A stretch of DNA of 64,000 bases from Hexactinellida sp. DTS-2022 (GCA_028753945.1 JAPNXP010000003.1:682001-746000), one strand, 5' to 3'; shown: positions 47,091-59,184, numbered from the stretch's first letter. The notes: generated by a model not told the origin, from the letters alone. Numbers and translations are program-made.

Positions 47091-48572
47091 CAGCTCCTAT
47101 ATATAGCGGATCATTCTGTGCAAATATTCCAATTACAGTCACACAACTGTTCAACCTCAAGCAACATCTGCAACTACAACACTAACCAATCAGATGGCAA
47201 GTAAATCCTACCTACCCACACACTCAACATGGGATCAAGACTACGATCAGCTGGAAGCTGATGCCAATCTCAGCCTTGAATCGGGCACTGCACGAAACCC
47301 ATGGATCAGAATGATTCCGAAGATGAGTCACCTTTATCGGAGGATAGTGGGGACGACGATGAAATCTACGGTCTATTACAGGAGGCCTATCCCACTGACC
47401 CAACTCTCAGCTCAAACGCTACGACTATCCCGTCGACCACTGACCCGAGACTTAGCCCATCAATCGATAGCGAGGTTGTGTAAGAGGAATTACCCACAGC
47501 CAGTAGCCCCCTGTCCAGTCCTGCTAGCCAATTAGCTGGTGTGACCTTGCCACAGTTACGCATTAGCTCGTCCTCTCAGACAGATGTGGCAACCATACAA
47601 CACTTTACCTTTCCTCCTGCTCAAGCATCTCTCGATACACGGGCTATAGGACAGCGTAGCTCAAGCCCTTCCGCACTCAACAGCAAAACAAAACATAAAG
47701 ATTTCCACTATAATCCTAAATCTCAACCAGTCAAACCCGTTACAGCCGACACTTACATCGCTGAACAGATGCAACTGCAAACTAGCCCCCAGCCAAGTCC
47801 ACAACTATTCACAATGCGAGCCTACAATCCTGATGATGATGATGATGATGATAATTATAGAATGCCCGCCTACTATCCGAATAAATACAAAATCTGGGAA
47901 AACGGCCCATCTTCCAACTCGACACCAATCTAAAATCACCCACAGGGCTACCACGTATAGATTTCTATGTATACGCAATTGATGCAAACACGGAAACAAA
48001 GTCACAATGTGACAAGAATAAGTATCGCAGACTATTGACCCTAAGAAACACCCCAATTGAACGATTCTATCCTGAGATCTGGGACGCAGAGCACAAACAG
48101 CTCATAGGGATCCGATCAAATCCACAGAATATCTCCAAGCACTGCCTTTCTTCCAGGAGCCATATGAAAATGCTCTATCAGTGGACAGAAACTCACTGGG
48201 TAATAACCCCAAAGTACCACCAGCTACACCCTGATCCACCATTCCAGCAGCACAAACTGTTTCAACACGGACAGTACCTTCTCAAATGTAAAGAACCGGT
48301 GGAATTTTTCGACGCAATCTACAGCCGACACAAAATTGAGACCATTCTCCAGCAGACCATACTATACAGCAACCAAAAGGGGCTACAAAATTGGCAAGTG
48401 CCCACCTACAACGAGATGCGCTGCTTCATAGGAGTCCTCCTTTGGACATCGCTGACAAAGTTCAATATCGTCGAGCATATTTCCATCAATCACGAATCTA
48501 TGATCTGCCACATTTCAAAGCACACACATCGCGGAATCGCTTCGAGCAGCTACTAACCATGTTGCACTTCAC

Positions 48573-50918
48573 CAGGGTTGGCAGGTTTTGTCCATGTGGT
48601 AAAAACCATAGTGGTAAAAACCGGTAAAAACCGTCCTGTCCAAAACCTCCTAACTGGACAAAACTGGTCAAAACTGGTCAATACCTAATTGTTATACTCG
48701 TGCTGAGTCGTGCATATTACTTGTATATTTAATAAGTTGTAACTTGTATATATATATATAATAAATATGCTGAATAAATACTAGTTGAATTGATATATGT
48801 AGATGAAAAATATGACATTAAATTGATGTTTAATTAACCTTTATTCTTGTTACCAATCTAATTCTTGAAGTCCTCTCTATTCTCTGTAGCAAGCTACTAA
48901 TTTGCTGGTTTTGTCGATTCCCAATCTGTTCCTTAGTTGGGTTTGAATTAAACCAAAATTCGAGAAAATCCTTTCAATACTTGCTGAACTTGACGGTAAG
49001 ATTAATAAATTGATAGCTATATCGCAAAGCTCATGAGCTACTAAGTTTTTCGATGTTTTAATGGTCTTCCACCACGTTAACGGATCTAATGCATCTGTAC
49101 ATTCAAATATAGATGCGGGAAATGGTGCTCCCTTTGCCTGAAATTGATAAAATTGCGGCAAAAGAGAAGCATTTAGTAGAATAAGCAAACCCCTCGCTTC
49201 TTCCTGTTGTTCACATGAAAGCCTCTGTCCCATGTACTTTGGATTGACCATGTTGGCTAGTAAGTGAGTAGGTGTAATTGCTTGTTTGAATCGTTGCTGA
49301 ATTTAGCTTTGATGACATTTCAGCTCGTCTAACTGGAGTAATTTCATCCATTCTTCGCAAGAGTCTGCAATATTAGACTTTTCTCCTTGTAACCTGTCCA
49401 AAGATATTGAAATCGGTTTAAGTTGGTCATAAAGATTTTTAGCCTCTCGATAAAGGCCAACGTTGTTTATTAGGTTTACAATAGACAAGTCGATGACATC
49501 TTCATGTTGTGCCAGAATGCTCAAAAGGAAAGGCCTATTTGTTAGGTATGTCTTGATACACTCCAATTGACTATTCCACTGTGTCACAACTGGTAATTGA
49601 GGCTTAAGAGATCCTTTTTGTGCAGATAGGTGGGATCCAGGATTGTGATGATTGCGAAAATATTTATTTATCTCTGTAATACGAGAAATAATTTGCGAAG
49701 GGGTGATATCCTTCCCCAACAGGTTCAATAAATGAGAAGCACAACCGTATACTGAAAGTGAGCTATCAAGTAATTTCAACTTGGAGCGCATTGACTGCAT
49801 TTTGGGTTCATTGTCAGTAACTACAGCAACAACTTTACTCCCAAATTTATCAGTTGCTTCTTTCGTCGCTTCGATAGCTAAAGAAGTACAATAGGTAGCA
49901 GTTTTCTTGTTTGATCCAGTGTCAACAGAATTCAGAAAATAAGATCTTTCTCCTGTATGTACACAATGGGCAATTACAGGGGAGTTGTGTATGTCACTCC
50001 ACCCATCCTGTACTAGAGTAACATCCTTGCCTTCCAGAGCTGAGGCAGTCATGGTGGTTACTTCATTAAATATCTTGTCAAGAAGACCTCCAGCTAGACT
50101 TTTCCTTGTAGGCGGTGTATGACCAGGTCTGAGCATAGAAATTGTCTTTTTGAATACGTCATTCTCAGCGAGGCTAAAAGGAAGATTACACGCATAGAAA
50201 GAGCGAGCAATTTGATCGTCGAGAATTTCTTTCTGGTGAGAGTTGGTCTTTATTGTGAAGTCATTCAACTTCGGCTGGATGACATTATGACATAAACGTT
50301 TTTCAGGTGGCTTAGTTGAATCACTACTGTTAATCGGTATTATAATTTCAGGAAGATCTCTAGGAAAATTATGTTGTTGTTCGCTTTGAGAACATTTTTC
50401 AAGATGAGTTCTAAGCCTTCCAGCCTTTGCACTGATCATAGCACTACATTTTATAAACTTAGCTCTTATTTTTCCACCATCTTCAACTTTGATGTAAAAT
50501 TTCCATACTGAATCAATGGGCCTTCCTCCTTGTGCCATTTCAAATTGGTTAATTTAAGTAAGTGAGTTATACAAATCTGCACGATTGTATTCAAATTATA
50601 TAATATCACAAATGCTTTGGTAATTATCCCCCCTTATAAAGTACATATGTACTAATACTTTAGTACTAATTAGTATTTAATTGGTTGAAGCCCGGTGAAA
50701 CCACACATTTTATGATTACTTTACTGTTCCATTGTAAACTAGTGTCAATAGTATATAACCAAATCGAAATAATATATCTTAGTTTTATATGTTTTCTTAT
50801 TATTCAAGGATATAGTATTGACCAGTATTGACCAGTTTTGACCAGTTTTACCGGTAAAACCGGGTTTTTCCCACTGTCCGTCCAAAACCAGTTTTGGACC
50901 GGACAAAACCCAACCCTG
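48573..50918 (-). mobile_element. hAT transposon, 2,346 bp, inside piggyBac
   Basis: Ends CAGGGTTGGCAGGTTTTGTC and GGACAAAACCCAACCCTG. Exact 8-bp TSD CACTTCAC at 48565-48572 and 50919-50926. Removing one TSD copy and the element rejoins LHF|TDNE of the piggyBac frame. Subterminal regions are rich in GGTAAAAACC and TGACCAGTTTTGACCAG motifs. One gene, minus strand. Confidence 0.97.
48877..50538 (-). pseudogene. hAT transposase (BED, DUF659, hAT-C), one stop
   Basis: Starts MAQGGRPIDSVWKFYIKVED. A BED-type finger follows at ~10-50 but its first Cys is Phe (RAKFIKC..HLEKC). The DUF659-type region carries TLVQDGWSD (D178) and VVTDNEPKM (D242), two of the hAT acidic triad. A single in-frame TAA (49,303-49,305) follows codon 411. 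Reading through it the frame continues uninterrupted to the C-terminal dimerisation domain (LDPLTWWKTIKTS..ASIERIFSNFG), with the third acidic residue in SIERIFS, ending at 48,877. Total ~553 codons, normal for the family. Just one stop and one lost zinc ligand separate it from an intact gene. Confidence 0.92.
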
Positions 50919-52143
50919 CACTTCACCGACAATGAAACTCTATCTCAGGACCTAAGCGCAGCGAGACGTTTTGAGGCAAAACTCGCTGACCAGCTCACCG
51001 ATGTCAATCGTAACTCCGCTAAACTTATTACCCCTGCAAGAGCACTCTCCATTGACGAAATGATGGTAAGTTCTACGGAAGGAGTGTGCTGCTTCAATAC
51101 ATGCCCGCTAAGCCGCATAAATACGGAATAAAGTTATGGGCAGTTGCCTGTGCATGCTGCGGCTACTCCCTCACCCAGAACATCTACCTCGGAAGCAGTG
51201 TACTGTCAGTGGGAGGGCGAGATGTGGTGCTACAACTAGCCGAAAAGGCTCATGTCATCTACTGCGATAAGTTCTTCTCGCATCTCGACCTGGATGCATA
51301 TCTTCGCTCACGACAAACCGGCATGGTTGGGACAGCAGATCTAACCTCACTCGAGCAGGATCTGAAATACCTGGTCACCAATATGCACCCTCTAACCTGG
51401 GAATACAAAAGGTACAATTATAAGGCAAACATTACTCATCGTACAAGGCAAAGTGAAGAACGAAAACTTCAGGCTGAAGAGACGATATGCTTATTCGTGT
51501 GGAATGATAAGAAGTACTGCACCACCGACAAGAAGGTGATGTTCATCACTAACTGCTTACCCGCTATTCCAACTGATCCGGAACTTCAATGCCACCGAAA
51601 GAACATCCGGGACGAGGACGGAAATTACACCCGAAAGCTTATAGCGAGTATATCAATTGTGAAAGCATACAATTATAGAATGGGAGGGATCGACAGGCAT
51701 GACACACTCGTGGGACAACATGCAATTCCTCTCACATCCAAACGCGGATATATCAAGATATTCTTCCACATACTAGATTCAGCGATGGTCAACGCCTGGA
51801 TCCTATTCAAAACAGCTAAGAAGGCACAAGGTCTGTGGAATACAGCTGCAGAACGTAGACACACCTTGGCATGGTTCAAAGAGGGTGTCATTCTATCTCT
51901 CTGTGGTAAATATACATCTAAGAAAGTGACACCATCCATCCAGTTGTCAAAGCCACTCTTACCCATTGATTCGTTGGGCAACATAGTACAGCATCAGATA
52001 CACCGACCAAAAAATTTCCCGAGTTCGAAGACAAACAAGTCGGGAGGTGTCTCATTTGCAGAAAATTACTGCGCACAGCTTGCATCAAGTGTCAACAATA
52101 TTACCGTTACGAATGCGGCCGACAGCATCTCGTGGAACTTTAA

Positions 52144-52740
52144 GAGCATCACACAAAGGAGGTGACTGAAACCGGATCTCAGTAACAAGTCATAGTGCCG
52201 CCGCCAAAAGTACCTCCACTCAACCCGCGGTACTGAGCTCCAGCGAAAAAGATTCTGATTCACCCGAGGATGACTTCGAATATTAACTCGTCACGTTCAC
52301 GGGAAAAACACTGAATTCACGCGTGCACCAATGGACGATCCCCAGCTGACCCATTTAAAGATTGGATTCAGTCGTATCACAAATTATTACAGTAGTGTGT
52401 ATAGTGGTAGGATTTATTAGTACAGTATGCATGAACTCATTATACCTAAACGTATGTATATTGCAATTGTCTATCAGAAATATTTGAATAAATACACAAG
52501 CAAACAGTGCAGTGTCTTCACTAAATGTTACGATAGGGGATATCATAGGGGGAGGAGGTATACATATGAAGAGCACAGTTTGATAAATTCAACAAAAGAG
52601 CCAAACATGCCTGCCAGAGGTCTATCATGAGCTCATTATAAAAACTGACTTATGATCTAAGTGCCTCAATTTACACTCAGGACAAGACTAACCTTCGGAG
52701 GAGTGTGATTCACATACGAAACGTAACAATAGTATATCAT

Positions 52741-52783
<43 letters not shown>

Positions 52784-53040
52784 TAGTCATAACTCACCAA
52801 CACATATGCCCAGTTGGATAGTAAACTATCAGAGGTGTCACCTGGCTAGATTGATTGTTACGGTATGTGCTCCTACACTGTTGAGAGACATGAATGAGAC
52901 AGCTGCAAACCATAGTCAATGTGATGACATCAAATTAGACACAGCCAGGTTCATTCTCCCGTCCGTCAAGAGGCTACGCTTTGTCAAGCAGCTCTCGTTT
53001 ACGGTGACACACCCTCTGATCAGGACTGGATCCGCCACCC
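52144..53040. other. piggyBac 3' flank; (GA)n at 52,742-52,780
   Basis: Holds a perfect (GA)~19 microsatellite. Short frames (52,427-52,630; 52,806-53,048) have no recognisable domain. Confidence 0.5.
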
Positions 53041-54385
53041 AACATTGATCGCTTATCTAACACCCATATACTTGGGGAAAATAGACACACAAAGTTAGAC
53101 GCATTCTAATACCAGACCAAAACTATTATCAAATGGTAACTATCCTAGGGAGGATGGTGCCGCATGTGTGCCTCTGTATAGTAGGCTGATGCAATGTAGT
53201 GACAACAGAAATAGCATAGTGTGATACTCAGGAATAGACTTACTTCCCAACTAGTATAACCTGTTACGGGGCCAACAGGTCACTTGTGTCAATACTAGAG
53301 GTGATAAGTATACTTATAGAATTGGGTGTACAATTACACCACAAAAGAGATACTATCTCACAAGGCTCACAAGGTGCTCTACAAACAGGAATCTAACTCT
53401 CATATACATCGGCAAATACAAAATCTATACTCATTTCGCCATTTTTGGGACAAAAACGAACAAGAGTATTGATAACACGGTTGAGGCTTACCATATACAG
53501 ATGTTAACATTAGCGCGTGCCAATAAACGTATTTTACGATCATCCATATGAATCGGAATTAGGAACGTGCAGAATTTTCGAACGAGCCATCTATACGAGT
53601 GTTCCAGTTTGAAATGGATGACTTCGATTTAGCAATATAGCTGAAAAAATGTATGTACTGTCAATTTACTGGTTCGCTATTTTTCCAAACCCCCAAAGAA
53701 AAATGACTTGTCTAATTCCAATCATTATATCTGTACAAGTATGACATATATAATGATTTGGAATTAGTATAAATTATATATGTACAAGAATAGATTACAG
53801 GATAAAAACCTAGGGCTAACAATTGCACATTGCTAAAAGCACATAAAAGAGTATTATGAACAAATATGTAAACAGAGTAAATAATACATAATTGATAGTT
53901 TAGTTCCAGTAAATAATTAGAAGATCTTGCTTGGGGATTGAGATATCATATATACAAGTCCCGAATAAGGAGGATTAAAGTGGAATTTCACAATTACGAA
54001 ATTGAGATGAATTGTATGACAAAACGCTAGTAGAGATAATAGATTTGCTCATCAAAGCTCGTGGCGAGGGTATATAGAAGACAGAGAAGGTAGATAGGTG
54101 GATTGATGAGTGCCCTATCAGAGTTGCGAGAAATAAACTTGAGAGAGAAGGGTCTGGGTTGAGATTTATAAGCAGGTGGTAGAGCAAGACTAGGGCTAAT
54201 GTGGTGGCCCATCAGTATACATAATCAACAGTGGGAACACCCAGGCAGACAGGGCAATGTCCTCCACTCAAGGATGAGTAGATTTATAAATCAAATAGAG
54301 TCGGGAAGCGATACAAAAGATACATATTTCGAAAATGGGGGCCAAAAACTATCTCTAGCTTTGAACGCTGAGTGAATGGTTCTAA
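53041..54385. other. No gene; small foldback at 53,712-53,771
   Basis: TAATTCCAATCATTATAT and ATATAATGATTTGGAATTA are inverted arms around a ~20-bp loop. The rest is unremarkable. Confidence 0.45.
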
Positions 54386-54389
54386 GAGG

Positions 54390-54830
54390 AGGTATAGTGT
54401 CATTCAGGTTGGGTTATAAACTCTCGAAATAGCTCCGGTGTTCAAAGACTTGGTCGGAAACCAGACAGGATGACGTACAGGAGCATCTAACATGAGTAAT
54501 CAGTGCTTTTAGGATATTCTGTCAGTCAGGTTGGGTTATAAACTCTCGAAATAGCTCTTGTGTACAAGGACTTGGCCGGAGACCAGACAGGGTGAGGTAC
54601 AGGAGCATCTAACATGAGTAATCAGTGTTTATAGAGGTATACTGTCAGTCAGGTTGGGTTAGAAGCACGCGATAAAGTCCCTGTGCAATAACACTTGGCC
54701 GCAAAGCGAGACAGGAGTGATACAGCAGCACCTAAAATTAGCAATAAATGCAACGCAGAGGTAGAGAAACAAATTTGAAATGAGTTAAAAATCTTGTAAT
54801 ACCAATGGCATTTCTACGTGAAATAAATTT
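54390..54830 (+). repeat. Family I, three tandem units of ~130 bp
   Basis: GTCAGTCAGGTTGGGTTA recurs near 54,398, 54,524 and 54,646, each followed by TAAACTCTCGAAATAGCTC or AGAAGCACGCGATAAAG and then a GACAGG..CAGGAGCATCTAACATGAG or ATACAGCAGC tail. The last unit matches 44,500-44,715. Confidence 0.8.
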
Positions 54831-55148
54831 TATCACCTGTGGCACTTATAGTTTTAGCTGGAGAGCCGTCACGAAGAAAGAAGAAATAAACAATAACTAA
54901 CAAGGGCAATGAGTTTAGAACTGTGCCACTAAGTATAGTTGGCGCAGTGAAAAACCTTTGTTACCAAGGAATGTTATCAGAACCTCAGAGGAAGGAGTAA
55001 TTGTCAATAAGAGTCATAGGAAAAAATTTGAAAAGAGAAATGTTTCTGAACAATGAGTAGAATAAGATAGCAATGCTTGACAGAGATAGACGGAAGTAAA
55101 GTCCCAAACCAAATATATATTTAAAAAATTATGGGCTAGAATAGAACA
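54831..55148. other. No gene recognised
   Basis: AT-rich, no repeat identified. Confidence 0.35.
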
Positions 55149-55150
55149 TA

Positions 55151-55409
55151 CCGTATTTATTCGAATAGTAGCCTCTATTCGAATAATCGCCTACCTCCAA
55201 TAATCGCCCCCCTAAAGTAGCAAATAAAAATTTATTACTGCTACCCTGAGAAACATTTACATCTAATATAACTCACAATACGATTATCAACCGATTATCA
55301 TAATTAAATTGTAATAAAATTTGATATTCTATAGAATTGCTCAAAATTATTGGTCGAAAAATGGAGTAAAAAACAATTATCGCCTAGGCTACTATTCGAG
55401 TAAATACGG
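55151..55409. mobile_element. MITE with CCGTATTTAYTCGAATAGTA ends, 259 bp
   Basis: TA flanks at 55149-55150 and 55410-55411. Ends CCGTATTTATTCGAATAGTA and TACTATTCGAGTAAATACGG. Same length and a related CCRTATTT start as 24,693-24,951. Confidence 0.88.
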
Positions 55410-55607
55410 TATGTAAATAACTTACATAGTTATAAAACATTCAGAAAAAGCGTTTATAGTGCTCAATGGAATAATATTATGATAAAAGAGAATGGTGATG
55501 GAATTTGAACTCCTTACTCGTTTATAATAATTATCAAATCACGTGTTATCACGTGTTGAGACTCAGTTGCCAGAAATAGGTATTTCTTGACATCCCACAT
55601 TGACTAG

Positions 55608-55624
55608 TATTCGACAATATATAT
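55608..55624 (+). promoter_or_regulatory. Possible TATA box
   Basis: CGACAATATATATAATCAAG lies ~35-40 bp upstream of the ATG at 55,656. The spacing would place a transcription start near the ATG. Weak on its own in AT-rich DNA. Confidence 0.25.
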
Positions 55625-55655
55625 AATCAAGCCGACTAGAAAATTCCTAAACACT

Positions 55656-55973
55656 ATGCAAGCGCATATAATTGATCTGCAGCGACTAGTCAGGCTGACT
55701 AATAATTCGGAAACACTAAGGGTGCTCAATGATGCCATCACTGCGGCTAAAGCTCAGGCCCGCGTTGAGGCCCGACAGAGGAGAAGAGCCATCCGAGAAC
55801 AGGCCCGTCAAATACGGCGCCAGAATACTTCACGGCTCCAGAATAAGCATAGTCGTGTGGTCTGGCGAAATATCAACGAGATCAACGATATGAAGGATTT
55901 CGATCCCGACCTCAGAATACTACACAATGTTTGTGTTGTAAAGTGCTGTCCGGTGTTGTTACTACACTGCTGA
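55656..55973 (+). CDS. Unidentified basic helical protein, 105 aa
   Basis: Starts MQAHIIDLQRLVRLTNNSET. The middle is strongly basic and Ala/Arg/Gln-rich (AKAQARVEARQRRRAIREQA), predicted helical and possibly coiled coil or nucleic-acid binding. It ends ..VVKCCPVLLLHC, and the TGA stop lies within the CTGATGA of the hammerhead motif that overlaps its last 10 codons. The GC content exceeds the flanks. I recognise no family. It may be the leading ORF of a retroelement whose RNA carries the ribozyme, a host exon, or chance. Confidence 0.35.
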   Translation: MQAHIIDLQRLVRLTNNSETLRVLNDAITAAKAQARVEARQRRRAIREQARQIRRQNTSRLQNKHSRVVWRNINEINDMKDFDPDLRILHNVCVVKCCPVLLLHC

Positions 55974-55998
55974 TGAGTCCTAGAAAGGTCGAAACAGC
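55945..55998 (+). ncRNA. Hammerhead ribozyme motif (type III arrangement)
   Basis: All core elements are present in order: stem III strand GCTGT (55,945-55,949) with cleavage triplet GTC (C at 55,950); stem I CGGTGT/ACACTG (55,951-55,956 with 55,964-55,969, one G-U) closed by TGTTACT; CTGATGA (55,970-55,976); stem II GTCCT/AGGTC with one U-U mismatch and an AGAA loop; GAAA (55,991-55,994); closing strand ACAGC pairing perfectly with GCTGT. An extra T-A pair (55,944/55,999) extends stem III to six. Predicted cleavage after 55,950. Hammerheads occur in animal retrozymes and Penelope-like elements. The U-U mismatch may weaken activity. Confidence 0.78.
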
Positions 55999-56104
55999 AA
56001 ATATTTGTTGTTAGAGATAATGTAATCAGATTGAGTATGGCGGCCATGCAATTTATTTAGGTGCAACCATCAAGCTTGATGATGTGCAAAGTCGCTATAT
56101 AAAT

Positions 56105-56350
56105 TTTTTAGTGTGTCCGGGAAAACTTGTATTTGGCAGAAAAAATATAATCAAAATTTTGAACGGATAGCTGTAGAAATATAATTCTTTTAGTAGTGGG
56201 GGCGAAGGGTATAGGTGCCCGTATGAATATAAATCCAATTTTGGAAAGGATAACTCGCTAAATGAAATTTAGTGCGTCCGGGAAAACCATTAGTTGACAG
56301 AAAAATATAATCAAAATTTTGACGGCTAACTCAATACATATTATGATTTT
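56105..56350 (+). repeat. ~155-bp imperfect tandem pair downstream of the hammerhead
   Basis: TTTAGTGTGTCCGGGAAAAC..ATATAATCAAAATTTTGAAC (56,109) recurs at 56,268 as TTTAGTGCGTCCGGGAAAAC. No coding sequence. Confidence 0.75.
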
Positions 56351-56399
56351 CTGTGGGGGGGGGGGGCGTGGGGGTACCTGACCGAATAAACACAATACT

Positions 56400-57390
56400 A
56401 TTCGAATTGGTAGCCCGTTAATAATGCATTGTCCACGTAATATATTGCTTGTCGTACTACACTTTGGTTTGACTCTAGTTATACCTATTTCTCTAACATA
56501 GACACACACTTCTACAGGCCCTATCGGCCAAGTAGAGAGGGAGACTACGCACCTAGGTATATGTTTGTCAAGGTCCACCTTGTTTGACATTAATTATTCA
56601 TATTTCACTATATACACCCGCACTTTAACCGGTACTACCGGCCAGTGGGAGAGGAAGACTGTCCACTTAGTATATTGCTTGTCGTACTACACTTTGGTTT
56701 GACTCTAGTTATACTTATTTCTCTAATATAGACCCACACTTCTACAGGTCCAAAATTCCAGGTGGAAAGGGAGACTATTCACCTAGGAATTTGTTTGTCA
56801 AGGTACACCTTGTTTGACATTTATTATTCATATTTTTCTATATACATCCGCACTTCAACTGGTACAACCGGTCAGGGGGAGGAAGACTTTCCACTCAGTG
56901 TATTGCTTTAAGTAGTCTACTTTGGTTTGACACTATTTATACATACATCTCTAACACAGACACACACATATTTAGGCCCTAAACTATTAGGGGGAGAGGG
57001 AGACTACCAACATAGGTATATGTTTTTCAGGGTCCACTTTGTCTACTTTCAATATTCAAATTCCTCTAATATACATACGAACTTCAACTGGTACTACTCG
57101 CCAGGGGGAGTGGAAGACTGTCCACTTAGTCTATTGCTTGTCGTACTACACTTTGGTTTGACTCTAGTTATACTTATTTCTCGAATAAAGACCCACACTT
57201 CTACAGGCCCTAAAGGCCAAGTGGAGAGGAAGACTACCCACGCAGGTATTTGTGTGTCAAGGTCCACCTTGTTTGACATTTATTATTCATATTTCACTAT
57301 ATACACCCGCACTTCAACCGGTACTACCGGTCAGTGGGAGGGGAAGACTGTCACTTAGTATATTGCTTGTCTTAGTCCACTTTGGTTTAA
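56400..57390 (+). repeat. Satellite array 2, alternating ~115-bp units (230-bp dimers)
   Basis: Eight units spaced 113-117 bp. A-type (CTTCTACAGGCCC..GAGACTACCCACC) and B-type (CTTCAACCGGTACTACCGG..GACTGTCCACTTAGTATATTGCTTG) alternate. Clearly the array 1 monomer family but organised as dimers rather than trimers. Confidence 0.92.
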
Positions 57391-57461
57391 TAGGCTTTAA
57401 ATATTTAATACAAAGAACTATAGGGTATTCTATTTTCCTAAATCACTCCGGCAGTCTACGG
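57385..57461. repeat. Family J, solo right end
   Basis: AATCACTCCGGCAGTCTACG G followed by TTAA (57462-57465); matches 13,335-13,414. Confidence 0.75.
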
Positions 57462-57780
57462 TTAAGGGCAAAGACAATGAATTTATGTAATTTTAAAAAG
57501 CCCATAAATTACAATTAATAGTTTAAAATTTTACCCACCATGGATTAATAAGATACTTGTACTTTGGTGAGCAATTTGTAGAGTAATTTCAAAAAAGATA
57601 AACTTGATATATTTCAATGATTTATCCTACAAAATACACACGAGACAGATACAACTTACCCATACAAAAGTGTTTATATTGCTACATACTATCAGGAAAA
57701 ATCCATTATTATGATAGATATCACGATAAATATGTCATTATTTAATTTGTTCTAACAAAATGTCAATAAATGTTACTTTA

Positions 57781-58600
57781 CCGTAGACTGCCTAATCGCC
57801 ACACAGTGTGTTAGTCCAAAAAACGTAAGTAAATATTCTCTCAAATTTCAAAAGATTTCCGATTTAAACAGGTTTAGATATTCTCTATCGATTTCAATCA
57901 AAAAAAGTTTTTTTGGAATTTCAAGAAGATGACATAGCATAAAAGTGTTATCTGCCACTTGAATGCCACTTCAATTAGAAAAATTAAATGTAAACTTGGG
58001 CTTTGCAAAACATCTTAGTTTTGGAATTCAATGTATAGTCCTTTTTAGAATGTTTTACTCGTGTTTTTATAGAATTGTGGTATATAATAGGAATCTTTTA
58101 CATTTTTTCGTCATCCATGGTTCAAAAAAACAAACTTTAGTTGTTTTAATTTATTGATTTAGCTTCAGAAGTATGCTCCCAATCGTTTGAAATATGTTAT
58201 CCAAAATGGAATATAATGGCTCCACATGATGTAGCTTTCAAAGTAAGACTAACTTCCTATATTCTTAGCATATTTTGCTTCAAAGAAAAATTGTTTGTAA
58301 ACATTTTTTGGAAGAAATACTGAGCAAAATCTTTCAAAAGTTTTTTATTGTTGACAAAATATGACTGGCTTGATGAATTTTGCATATAAAAGTTCATTCC
58401 TTGTATTTAATTCCAGGATTGAGGTGACCAAAGTGTGTCAAATTGGAAAATTAATAGTAATTTTTCTTAGAAATTTCTTGAGAGTACACATTGGTTACAA
58501 TACAATCCAAAAATGCAATAAAAGAGCAATAGACAATGATTGGGATTTTATCTAAATTTTTGAAATTTCTAGAGTTTACCTGAACCTTAACAATTCAGTA
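57781..58600 (+). repeat. Family J, second copy (without the hAT MITE)
   Basis: Starts CCGTAGACTGCC after TTTA (a mutated TTAA) and tracks 12,259-12,613 and then 13,082 onward, including TTTTCGTCATCCATGGTTCA. The right end is uncertain. Several 60-codon frames inside are not conserved with the other copy. Confidence 0.7.
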
Positions 58601-59170
58601 TAGATTCAGCTATATAAGATAGACGCCTATTTCCTTATATTAAAAAATCTGCAAGCATCAAATGATAGTTCGATTTTTGATAACAGTTATATGTTTTCTA
58701 CTTCATTTGATCGTTATTAGAATTCATTAGAGAAATAATACTAGAAGGATAAACTAGATACAATTAATTCTGAAAATTACCTTAGGGCGTCACCGTTAAC
58801 GACCTTGGAAATTTCTTGAGAGCAGCCAATACAATTCATCTGAAATTTATATTTAACATGCAATAAACAGAGATAGACATACTGAAGAATAAGGTAGAAG
58901 CAATAACCCAAACGATTTAATACATCCAATAATGTCTTAGAAAGTTTGCTTGCAACTTGATAAAAGTTTATTAAATAATTTTTTTTTAAATGCTCAGGAA
59001 AATCGTTATAATAATTGCATTATCATGATTATTATGATTAATCGCGTTAACAAATACTAGAAGTATAAATTATATTGGTATTGTATATTCCCCAGAAACA
59101 AAGAAGCACCGTGTGTACTCGAACAGCATCCCACGTCTCGGAGACGCAGCAATCTCAGCCAACACCTCGC
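58600..59170. other. AT-rich, no gene
   Basis: No recognisable repeat or ORF. Confidence 0.4.
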
Positions 59171-59184
59171 TCAGGAATACTTAC

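Larger units (their letters stand above)
47194..52143 (+). pseudogene. piggyBac-family transposase, split by a hAT element
   Basis: Starts MASKSYLPTHSTWDQDYDQL with an acidic N-terminus (DNA after ~47,290 is one frame off, giving MDQNDSEDESPLSEDSGDDD). An in-frame TAA is at 47,481-47,483 and a frameshift near 47,905. The core begins PRIDFYVYA..TPIERFYPEIW. After the hAT (48,573-50,918) it resumes NRFEQLLTMLHF|TDNETL. The three catalytic Asp are visible: ALSIDEMMV, VIYCDKFFS (~51,266) and YRMGGIDRHD (~51,692). One base is missing near 51,067 before KFYGRSVLLQYMPAKPHKYG, and one is extra in an A-run near 52,010. The correct frame then ends in a Cys-rich finger, RCLICRK..CIKCQ..C, at 52,143. Inactive. 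TIRs not identified. Confidence 0.92.

Noticed and set aside
51067-51070. Programmed frameshifting in the piggyBac gene
   Set aside because: The gene also has an in-frame stop, several other indels and a transposon inside it, so simple decay explains the shift.
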